A stretch of 64,000 bases of DNA from Mesodorylaimus sp. YZB2_4 (Eukaryota > Nematoda > Enoplea > Dorylaimida > Dorylaimidae), in contig JASANH010000523.1 of assembly GCA_030248295.1 (NCBI GenBank), forward strand, positions 1-64,000, read 5' to 3'. The notes under the pieces are model-generated. The model saw only the letters and a list, made by a program, of their open reading frames with translations, did not search any database and had not been told where the DNA came from. Positions 12,817 through 21,040 of the stretch are shown here, piece after piece. Made by a program: the position numbers and the translations under genes. How positions within the stretch are numbered: the stretch's first letter is position 1; every line of letters starts with the position of its first letter.

Positions 12817-14164
12817 TCACGCTTTCTTCGACGAGTTCCAGATCGACGCCCAAACCTGGTAGTCATTGTTCGCTTTCTTCCATACGGTCACGAATCTAGG
12901 CGTAAGACACAGTTATCGATAGCATGGCAGTAGACAGTAGTGCAGTGGTGGAATGTGTATCATTCTATTGAGTTCAGTGCGACAGCGGCTTCATGTAGAG
13001 TGAAAGCAGTGCAGACCGCTGTGAGCCAAAGTCTCATTGCTCACTTCCACATCAGGAAAGGGTGCGCCTGCTTGGTGTATGAAAAGGATGAAGGGGTTGT
13101 GGATACCTTGCTGCGCCTACCAGTGCACTGGGTCAAGAAACTGGTCTACCTCCTCTAGGTCAGGTCAGACACGAGGGCGTGGAATTGGGCGGTAATAGGA
13201 ATTGAGTTTCTGGTCCGAACTACATTTCAGGCAAGTTGATTCAAGTCCTTCCTTCACGGCTGACATGTGCGGCTGCTCCCTGTTTTGTGAATCTGAAGGA
13301 TTTCAGCGCCAAACAGAACGATACCTTACCAGCCGGGTTTTTAAGGAGGTCGAATTCGACCACTTATTCAGACATAGCGAAGCCCAGAAAACCCCTGATT
13401 CTGCTTGCACCTGTGCTGCACCAAACGCAGCATGGCATGCCAAACTTACTTTCCATTGTCAGCATCGGCCGAGCCATCAGTGAGTTTGTAAGTGCCCCTA
13501 GCATAGGCCCAATCTCCTTCGCCGTTCACCTCTTCCACTTTGCAGACTGGCGATGGAGGACTTTCATAAAATTTGGCAAAAAACTCTTGGATAGCTGAAA
13601 CGAAATAATGCAGTGGAGCTGTGGCCGGGATGAGTGCATAGTTCGACAAATTGTGATTGAAAGACCACCCGCTGCTTGCAAAGTGCGCAGTGAGACCCGA
13701 TTCAATCAAGGATAATGGCTTGTTCTGACTGACTGGTCTGACTGACACCTCGCAGCTCACAACCGTGAGGGACACGGAAATCATAGGGCCACTACTAAAC
13801 AGGCTGAGGATGCTTTGCGGACCAGCAGAGTGACCTGCTGCGAGCACCCTTGGAGCTGCCGGGTAATTGTGGAGTCCGAGAGATAGCTGACTTACCTTCT
13901 TTGCCAGCAATGGTCTCGCCGGTTGGTGGAACGATTTTAGCATTAGCTGAGAAGAGGGTGTTGACCAGTCCGGCCCAGTCTTTGGCCTTGGCATGCTCGT
14001 CGTACTTCTGCTGCCTCTTCTCAATATTCTCCCTTAACACCTTATCTTGATTAGCTAAAACAAAGAAAGGGCTGACATAAAAACAAGTGAAATGTGTCGG
14101 ATGTGGAGTGTGGGAAGGAGGCCCCACGAAATACATCGATTCGAGATATTTGCTTACACGTCAT
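12817..14164 (-). CDS. Small SnoaL/DUF4440 (NTF2-fold) protein
   Basis: Four minus-strand exons: 14158-14164, 13896-14054, 13450-13594 and 12817-12895, giving 129 residues. The first exon codes only ATG ACG T. The body reads as a single NTF2-like fold: a helical start (around REN and KRQQKYDEHAKAKDW), LFSANAKIVPPTGETIAGKEAI, and a second helix around EFFAKFY. The closing strands are GDWAYARGTYKL, KFVTVWKKANNDYQVW and ASIWNSSKK. The pattern of 'variable loop, then VTVWKK, then IWNS' is typical of the DUF4440/SnoaL proteins common in invertebrates. Most lack a known reaction; some bind small molecules or act as ketosteroid-isomerase-like folds. No signal peptide is seen. Function cannot be assigned from sequence. 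Confidence 0.78.
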
Positions 14165-14442
14165 ATTCGAGGAGGATTGTTGAAAAGTTCGCTAAGCTAA
14201 CAACTGCCCTTCTCTCCAACCGACTTGCCGACTGAATGCACTGGTGCGAGGAGGAATGCAAACGTAGCTCAACCAAGCTTCAACTTAAAGCCGAAGCCGG
14301 ACTCCATCGTTTTTCAGACTGCCAGCGAGAAATCGAGCTTAAACGCGTCAGCAGTGTCTTATTACCTCAGCCTGCTAAACTACTAGGAGCATCCCACAAG
14401 GCTGGCCAGAACGAGCGCACCTGCTCAAAGTCTTTTCACGAC
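14165..14442. other. Short intergenic gap up to the foldback element
   Basis: Contains the 5' flank of the SnoaL-like gene. It ends in the left copy of the 6-bp target duplication of the element that follows. No gene or repeat recognised. Confidence 0.4.
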
Positions 14443-14448
14443 TACCTG
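14443..14448 (+). repeat. Left target-site duplication (TACCTG) of the foldback element
   Basis: TACCTG directly abuts the left terminus. The same six bases abut the right terminus at 19976-19981 in the same orientation, as expected for a duplication made on insertion. Confidence 0.75.
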
Positions 14449-14469
14449 AGTAGTATAGGAGCGATTGGA

Positions 14470-14690
14470 TCACCGTCACTCCTCCAAGTCACTCAGGGTG
14501 GAGGAGGTCAAGACAGCCCACCCTTAGCCACCGTCCATTCCAGGCTCACGGGTCATTACTGACCCAAAGGCATGTTGGCCTCACCGTCACTCCTCCAAGT
14601 CACTCAGGGTGGAGGAAGTCAAGACAGCCCACCCTTAGCCACCGTCCATTCCAGGCTCACGGGTCACACTTGGTCAGTTTGTCTGGTCAG
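14470..14690 (+). repeat. Subterminal tandem pair in the left arm
   Basis: A unit of about 110 bases beginning CACCGTCACTCCTCCAAG and ending GGCTCACGGGTCA occurs twice in a row. The mirrored pair lies at about 19734-19954 in the right arm. Just inside, at 14709-14835, three to four imperfect units of about 28 bases share TTATCA and ATTAGCTGAACC words. Such subterminal repeats are typical transposase-binding regions, but no transposase is present here. Confidence 0.7.
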
Positions 14691-14922
14691 CTGGAGTCGT
14701 CAATCCTTTGAGACCCTTCTTATCACTGTGAGGCCCCTTATCAGTCATTAGCTAAACCTTATCACTATCTAGTAATTAGCTGAACCTTATCAGTTCCTAG
14801 TCATTAGCCGAACCTCATCATCAACTAGGCACTAAGTTAAGCTCCAAGAATCTGCTTATCATATCACAAGTGTTTAATCAACCATTGATGAACAATGATT
14901 TTAGAAAAGTGAAAAGATTTGC

Positions 14923-14995
14923 GCCCGCTCAGAATCGAACCCGCCACGCCCGATTGAAAGTCGGAAGTTCTACAAGTTAGTTGCACCACGAGGGC
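14923..14995 (-). repeat. tRNA-like segment, left arm copy
   Basis: Exact mirror of 19429-19501 in the right arm; see that entry. On the minus strand it reads from GCCCTCG to GGGC, with box-A-like TGGTGCAACTA and box-B-like GGTTCGATTCT. Confidence 0.55.
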
Positions 14996-15092
14996 AGTTT
15001 CGAAAGAGGGTCGAGTGTGCACGGTGGAGACAACGGATTATTTGAACGCGCAGACATACATGTCATCGAAACCTACAGCGGAGCACTCAGAG

Positions 15093-15800
15093 CTGCTCAG
15101 AGCTGCTCATTTAGTGACAAGAGCAGCTCCAACTTGGTGGAGAGCAGCTCGGAGCTGCTCATTTTGTGGCAGGAGCAGCTCCTCCTTGGTGGGGAGCAGC
15201 TCGGAGCTGCTCATTTTGTGGCAGGAGCAGCTCCTCCTTGGTGGGGAGCAGCTCGGAGCTGCTCATTTTGTGGCAGGAGCAGCTCCTCCTTGGTGGGGAG
15301 CAGCTCGGAGCTGCTCATTTTGTTGCAGGAGCAGCTCCTCCTTGGTGGAGAGCTGCTCAGAGTTGCTCATTTTGTGGCAGGAGCAGCTCCTCCTTGGTGG
15401 GGAGCAGCTCGGAGCTGCTCATTTTGTTGCAGGAGCAGCTCCTCCTTGGTGGAGAGCTGCTCAGAGTTGCTCATTTTTTGGCAGGAGCAGGTCCTCCTTG
15501 GTGGGAACTGCTCCTCCTTGGTGGGAACTGCTCCTCCTTGGTGGGGAGCAGCTCGGAGCTGCTCATTTTGTTGCAGGAGCAGCTCCTCCTTGGTGTAGAG
15601 CTGCTCAGAGTTACTCATTTTTTGGCAGGAGCAGGTCCTCCTTGGTGGGAACTGTTTGGATCTGCTCATTTTATGGCAGAGCAGCACTTTGGTAGCAGGA
15701 GTAGCTTGGAGCTGCCCATTTTGTTGCAGGAGCAGCTCCTCCTTGGTGTAGAGCTGCTCAGAGTTGCTCATTTTTTGGCAGAGCAGCACTTTGGTAGCAG
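15093..15800 (+). repeat. 52-bp tandem array, left arm
   Basis: Units of about 52 bases repeat, each containing GAGCAGCTC, a CG spacer and GAGCTGCTC, then ATTTTGTGGCAG and CTCCTCCTTGGTGG. The first two words are reverse complements, so every unit can form its own hairpin. Degenerate units with small length changes lie towards 15640-15800. Because 52 is not a multiple of three and units lack stops, long reading frames arise in several frames by chance. Confidence 0.85.
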
Positions 15801-15984
15801 GAGTAGCTCCTACTTTGTGGTGACCTTTCCATTTTATCAGGTGAGCGGCAAATGTGAGAGCATACACCATGCCAGTTTCCTACAAATCCAGTCAGGGCGT
15901 TCACTTTGTACCTTAGGGGGCTTTACTTCATGGTCCATGTTGCACTTATATGGGTCCATTGTCCATATAGCCTACAACCCCGCT

Positions 15985-16625
15985 CATATTAGCGTGGGAG
16001 CTGCTCATGGTAGCGGGGGAGCTGCTCATGGTAGCGGGGGAGCAGCTCATGGTAGCGGTGGAGCTGCTCATGTTAGCGGGGGAGCAGCTCATGGTAGCGG
16101 TGGAGCTGCTCATGGTAGCGGGGGAGCTGCTCATGTTAGCGGAGGAGCAGCTCATGGTAGCGGTGGAGCTGCTCATGTTAGCGGTGGAGCAGCTCATTGT
16201 AGCGGTGGAGCTGCTCATGTTAGCGGGGGAGCAGCTCATGGTAGCGGTGGAGCTGCTCATGTTAGCGGTGGAGCTGCTCATGTTAGCGGGGGAGCTGCTC
16301 ATGTTAGCGGTGGAGCTGCTCATGTTAGCGGGGGAGCAGCTCATGTTAGCGGTGGAGCAGCTCATTGTAGCGGTGGAGCTGCTCATGTTAGCGGGGGAGC
16401 AGCTCATGGTAGCGGTGGAGCTGCTCATGTTAGCGGTGGAGCTGCTCATGTTAGCGGGGGAGCTGCTCATGTTAGCGGGGGAGCAGCTCATGTTAGCGGG
16501 GAGCAGCTCATGTTAGCGGTGGAGCAGCTCATTGTAGCGGTGGAGCTGCTCATGTTAGCGGGGGAGCAGCTCATGGTAGCGGGGGAGCTGCTCATGTTAG
16601 CGGGGGAGCTGCTCATGTTAGCAGG
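15985..16625 (+). repeat. 21-bp tandem array, left arm
   Basis: About 30 units of 21 bases, each GAGCTGCTC or GAGCAGCTC followed by ATG, TAGCGG and one to three G. Variants alternate G/T at one site and CAG/CTG at another. Units equal seven codons, which explains the long Gly-Gly-Ala-Ala-His-Ser readings; I do not regard these as proteins. Confidence 0.85.
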
Positions 16626-16725
16626 TGAGTAGCTATTTATTAAAAGAAACATAAATATTGATCATGATTGAATATCAAGGTATTAATGTTTGTGCACAGT
16701 AGTTTTATAAATTCAGTTGGGTGGA

Positions 16726-17367
16726 TTAATCACTGTCCTCTTCTTCCTCTTCTCCATCTTCCTCTCCACTGTCTGATGTTTCCGCATAATTTTCAACTAC
16801 ATCTAGGTTGTCATTCAAAAAATTCAATAGCAATGTTTTCCTCTGATCGAAGGCCGTTTGGAAGGCTTCTTGCTGATCATCACTATCTTCGTCATCCATC
16901 AATTGTAACAGGCGATCTTCAGTGACTCGAATCTTTTTATATATTGGAGAATCGACCAGTGCATTGTAGTCGTTTAAAAGTTTGACTGTTTGACTGTACA
17001 ACTCCTCTCGGACTTGATCTTTGAGGTTTAGAAAATCATCTTCCGTTTCTGGCATTTGAAAATCATCATCTTCCCTCAAATTACGCAAGATCCGTTTCAA
17101 GAATGTCCGCCAAATTTTATTGGATGGTTCTATTTCATCGTCATCGTCATTGTCTCCGCCGCCATCCGCTTCTTCGCTATCACCATCCTTGCTACCGTCA
17201 ACAGTACTGGTCCGCGCTCGCTTTCCATGAACAGATTTCATGTGACGCCTCAATGAATATTTCGAACAAAATGTCTTGTCACATTTTGTGCATTCATTGT
17301 CGCCATTCTCGCCAGACGAGCTATCGTTATCGTTGACCATTTTCGAGAGTAATCCAAACCGAACCAT
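16726..17367 (-). CDS. Single-exon C2H2 zinc-finger protein in the element loop
   Basis: An intact 213-residue frame on the minus strand fills most of the unique loop. The N-terminal part has one classical finger (CTKCDKTFCSKYSLRRHMKSVH; ligands Cys26, Cys29, His42, His47). A Glu/Asp-rich linker follows, then a helical C-terminal half. That half holds an IWRTFLKRIL segment, a DSPIYKKIR segment, a QTAFDQRKTLLLNFL segment and an acidic tail. It has no introns, unlike the host genes around it. Single-finger, acidic, intronless proteins of this general build are, from memory, multi-copy in several invertebrate genomes and may travel with mobile DNA; that is unverified. It could be an element-encoded DNA-binding regulator or a captured host gene. 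No catalytic motif of a transposase is visible. Confidence 0.8.
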   Translation of the reverse strand: MVRFGLLSKMVNDNDSSSGENGDNECTKCDKTFCSKYSLRRHMKSVHGKRARTSTVDGSKDGDSEEADGGGDNDDDDEIEPSNKIWRTFLKRILRNLREDDDFQMPETEDDFLNLKDQVREELYSQTVKLLNDYNALVDSPIYKKIRVTEDRLLQLMDDEDSDDQQEAFQTAFDQRKTLLLNFLNDNLDVVENYAETSDSGEEDGEEEEEDSD

Positions 17368-17489
17368 TCGCCAACTCGAAAAAATATGAAACTGGCAGAT
17401 GCAACAAAACTGTTGCCTTTTATCGTCACTTGGCAGTTAGCCCTCTCTTCACATTCATATGAGGGAGAATATATGAAGGCATCAGGGCA

Positions 17490-17850
17490 GTGATTGCTCC
17501 ACCGCTAACATGAGCTGCTCCCCGCTAACATGAGCAGCTCCCCCGCTAACATGAGCAGCTCCCCCGCTAACATGAGCAGCTCCCCCGCTAACATGAGCAG
17601 CTCCCCCGCTAACATGAGCAGCTCCACCGCTACAATGAGCTGCTCCACCGCTAACATGAGCAGCTCCACCGCTACCATGAGCTGCTCCCCCGCTAACATG
17701 AGCAGCTCCCCCGCTACCATGAGCAGCTCCACCGCTACCATGAGCTGCTCCCCCGCTAACATGAGCAGCTCCACCGCTACCATGAGCTGCTCCCCCGCTA
17801 CCATGAGCAGCTCCCCCGCTACCATGAGCAGCTCCCACGCTAATATGAGC
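17490..17850 (-). repeat. 21-bp tandem array, right arm
   Basis: Inverted counterpart of the left-arm array, with about 17 units against about 30. Unit sequence is the same on the opposite strand. The difference in copy number shows that the two arms have diverged in length since they arose. Confidence 0.85.
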
Positions 17851-18029
17851 GGGGTTGTAGGCTATATGGACAATGGACCCATATAAGTGCAACATGGACC
17901 ATGAAGTAAAGCCCCCTAAGGTACAAAGTGAACGCCCTGACTGGATTTGTAGGAAACTGGCATGGTGTATGCTCTCACATTTGCCGCTCACCTGATAAAA
18001 TGGAAAGGTCACCACAAAGTAGGAGCTAC

Positions 18030-19331
18030 TCCTGCTACCAAAGTGCTGCTCTGCCAAAAAATGAGCAACTCTGAGCAGCTCTACACCAAGGAGGAGCTGC
18101 TCCTGCAACAAAATGGGCAGCTCCAAGCTACTCCTGCTACCAAAGTGCTGCTCTGCCATAAAATGAGCAGATCCAAACAGTTCCCACCAAGGAGGACCTG
18201 CTCCTGCCAAAAAATGAGTAACTCTGAGCAGCTCTACACCAAGGAGGAGCTGCTCCTGCAACAAAATGAGCAGCTCCGAGCTGCTCCCCACCAAGGAGGA
18301 GCTGCTCCTGCCACAAAATGAGCAACTCTGAGCAGCTCTCCACCAAGGAGGAGCTGCTCCTGCAACAAAATGAGCAGCTCCGAGCTGCTCTTCACCAAGG
18401 AGGAGCAGTTCCCACCAAGGAGGACCTGCTCCTGCCAAAAAATGAGCAACTCTGAGCAGCTCTCCACCAAGGAGGAGCTGCTCCTGCAACAAAATGAGCA
18501 GCTCCGAGCTGCTCTTCACCAAGGAGGAGCTGCTCCTGCAACAAAATGAGCAACTCTGAGCAGCTCTCCACCAAGGAGGAGCTGCTCCTGCAACAAAATG
18601 AGCAGCTCCGAGCTGCTCCCCACCAAGGAGGAGCTGCTCCTGCAACAAAATGAGCAACTCTGAGCAGCTCTCCACCAAGGAGGAGCTGCTCCTGCAACAA
18701 AATGAGCAGCTCCGAGCTGCTCCCCACCAAGGAGGAGCAGTTCCCACCAAGGAGGACCTGCTCCTGCCAAAAAATGAGCAACTCTGAGCAGCTCTCCACC
18801 AAGGAGGAGCTGCTCCTGCAACAAAATGAGCAGCTCCGAGCTGCTCTTCACCAAGGAGGAGCTGCTCCTGCAACAAAATGAGCAACTCTGAGCAGCTCTC
18901 CACCAAGGAGGAGCTGCTCCTGCAACAAAATGAGCAGCTCCGAGCTGCTCCCCACCAAGGAGGAGCTGCTCCTGCAACAAAATGAGCAACTCTGAGCAGC
19001 TCTCCACCAAGGAGGAGCTGCTCCTGCAACAAAATGAGCAGCTCCGAGCTGCTCCCCACCAAGGAGGAGCAGTTCCCACCAAGGAGGACCTGCTCCTGCC
19101 AAAAAATGAGCAACTCTGAGCAGCTCTCCACCAAGGAGGAGCTGCTCCTGCAACAAAATGAGCAGCTCCGAGCTGCTCCCCACCAAGGAGGAGCTGCTCC
19201 TGCCACAAAATGAGCAGCTCCGAGCTGCTCCCCACCAAGGAGGAGCTGCTCCTGCCACAAAATGAGCAGCTCCGAGCTGCTCTCCACCAAGTTGGAGCTG
19301 CTCTTGTCACTAAATGAGCAGCTCTGAGCAG
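18030..19331 (-). repeat. 52-bp tandem array, right arm
   Basis: Inverted counterpart of the left-arm 52-bp array, expanded to about 1.3 kb against 0.7 kb on the left. Several units form higher-order blocks that contain an extra AGCAGTTCCCACCAAGGAGG phrase, so expansion probably occurred by copying of multi-unit blocks. Confidence 0.85.
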
Positions 19332-19428
19332 CTCTGAGTGCTCCGCTGTAGGTTTCGATGACATGTATGTCTGCGCGTTCAAATAATCCGTTGTCTCCAC
19401 CGTGCACACTCGACCCTCTTTCGAAACT

Positions 19429-19501
19429 GCCCTCGTGGTGCAACTAACTTGTAGAACTTCCGACTTTCAATCGGGCGTGGCGGGTTCGATTCTGAGCGGG
19501 C
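19429..19501 (+). repeat. tRNA-like segment, right arm copy
   Basis: A 73-base stretch with tRNA layout. It begins GCCCTCG, has box-A-like TGGTGCAACTA, and an anticodon stem CCGA/TCGG closing a seven-base loop with TTC at the anticodon place (Glu-like). The box-B-like word is GGTTCGATTCT. The acceptor stem pairs at only about five of seven positions and the T stem is poorly paired. It is therefore a tRNA-derived relic or promoter, not a working tRNA gene. Its mirror copy is in the left arm. Confidence 0.55.
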
Positions 19502-19975
19502 GCAAATCTTTTCACTTTTCTAAAATCATTGTTCATCAATGGTTGATTAAACACTTGTGATATGATAAGCAGATTCTTGGAGCTTAACTTAGTGCCTAGT
19601 TGATGATGAGGTTCGGCTAATGACTAGGAACTGATAAGGTTCAGCTAATTACTAGATAGTGATAAGGTTTAGCTAATGACTGATAAGGGGCCTCACAGTG
19701 ATAAGAAGGGTCTCAAAGGATTGACGACTCCAGCTGACCAGACAAACTGACCAAGTGTGACCCGTGAGCCTGGAATGGACGGTGGCTAAGGGTGGGCTGT
19801 CTTGACTTCCTCCACCCTGAGTGACTTGGAGGAGTGACGGTGAGGCCAACATGCCTTTGGGTCAGTAATGACCCGTGAGCCTGGAATGGACGGTGGCTAA
19901 GGGTGGGCTGTCTTGACCTCCTCCACCCTGAGTGACTTGGAGGAGTGACGGTGATCCAATCGCTCCTATACTACT

Positions 19976-19981
19976 TACCTG
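19976..19981 (+). repeat. Right target-site duplication (TACCTG) of the foldback element
   Basis: Matches 14443-14448 exactly and directly follows the right terminus. Confidence 0.75.
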
Positions 19982-21040
19982 CAATCCTAATGACACAGGA
20001 GTGCTATATAACATTTAAATTTCCCGCCATTTTAGACTCTGCTTGAGCGCTTTGAAATGGTCCCGAGCACGCAGCGTGTGCTCAAAGAAGGCTTTTGTAA
20101 ATTTTTGATCTTGATTTTTTGTTTTCTCGTTTATTTGTCTAAATTTTTTACCATTTCGCCCCCCCCCCCCCCCCCCCCCCCTGCTAGCGGGCTGTCTTAT
20201 CGGCTTGGTATAAACGACTATTGGGACATCGGAAGGTTGGGAAGTGAGAGAAAAACTGTTAATTTGTGCAAAGGTGAGTAAAATCGGATGCGAAGAATTT
20301 ACACTATTTTTCGACGAATAACGTGGTCGTAATTTACAACAAAGCTTCTTTCCTGCTTGAGCTTCGACAGGAAGAGCAATGTTGCTGAATGACGTACTGC
20401 GTTTATGGCGTCTTTGTTGGTTCGCTTTCCTGTTTCCATTGTTCTTTTGTCATTGATCTATGTGAATTCCGTTTACAGTGTGCCCGGCCATGATTTCTGC
20501 CGTTTCCGCTACGCCTTCATAAATTTTCAGTTGTGGGGTGCCACAAACGTGTAGCTGCATATATACACAGTACTTCCTATGTTTTGACTCAGCGGAGGTG
20601 GCATATCTTAGTGTCCTCTCTCGGGCGAGGTCGTTGTCCTTGGATTCTAGTATGAATTTGATACTATCACCACTGCCTTGCTTGATTCGGTTTTTTTTCA
20701 TCGGCCACGTATGGCATTATTCTCACTAAATTCCATGTTAAAAGTGTCCGTCAGAAGTCCTTCCTGTCAAAGGTTAGCCAAACCAGGGGTTCTCTTTGAC
20801 CGTCGTCGGTCTATCTAAGTGTATGCGCCAGGATCTCACCTGCTTTGAACTTCGAAAAAATCCCTAAGATGGAAAATGCTTTAGGTCCTCTCGTGCTGAC
20901 TAGGTACATACTAAAGTACGCTGTCTCTCGACTGTCGGGTCATGTTTACGACAATGTGTTGTGTCCGTCCTCATCGTCGCCACAAGTGTTAAACTGGTTC
21001 CTTCTTACATTTCTAGGCAAAAGCTGCATCATCGTCGCAA
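19982..21040. other. Region upstream of DGCR8, with a poly-C tract
   Basis: A run of more than 20 C lies at about 20159-20181. A minus-strand frame at 20450-20701 (83 codons, MKKNRIKQGSGDS to HTVNGIHIDQ) has balanced composition and could be an exon, but I do not recognise it. Just before the DGCR8 ATG an acceptor-like TTACATTTCTAG ends near 21017, which suggests an intron in the 5' untranslated region. Confidence 0.35.

Larger units (their letters stand above)
14449..19975. mobile_element. Foldback-type element with long inverted arms and a C2H2 gene in the loop
   Basis: The two ends are reverse complements starting AGTAGTATAGGAGCGATTGG. The outer 644 bases of each arm (14449-15092 and 19332-19975) align without length change wherever I compared them. 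Inward, each arm carries a 52-bp array, a unique spacer of about 190 bases and a 21-bp array. The arms differ in array length: the left arm ends near 16625, and the right arm runs from about 17490. The loop of about 860 bases holds one intact minus-strand C2H2 gene. TACCTG flanks both ends. Drosophila FB elements share this architecture but duplicate 9 bp at the target. A 6-bp duplication with AG...CT ends and long inverted repeats is also reported for Polinton/Maverick ends, yet no capsid, polymerase or integrase gene is visible. The close match of the arms suggests recent insertion or gene conversion. Confidence 0.85.

Noticed and set aside
15093-16625. Arrays as a CRISPR locus
   Set aside because: Units are directly adjacent without unique spacers, and the surrounding genes are animal genes with introns.
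15166-16632. Long repetitive frame of 488 codons and overlapping frames in the left arm
   Set aside because: It reads straight through 52-bp and 21-bp arrays that lack stop words, and comparable frames exist in several frames and on both strands. A product of repeat structure, not selection for protein.
17482-19443. 653-codon minus-strand frame in the right arm
   Set aside because: Same cause: stop-free tandem units plus the mirrored spacer. No domain, no start context, and the frame ends with the array.
19429-19501. Functional tRNA-Glu gene
   Set aside because: The T stem hardly pairs and the acceptor stem has mismatches, so it is listed only as tRNA-like.
14449-19975. Palindrome as an assembly error
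   Set aside because: Considered, because inverted duplications are a common artefact. The arms differ in array copy number, the loop is unique and an exact 6-bp duplication abuts both ends, which an artefact would not produce. Long reads are still the decisive test.
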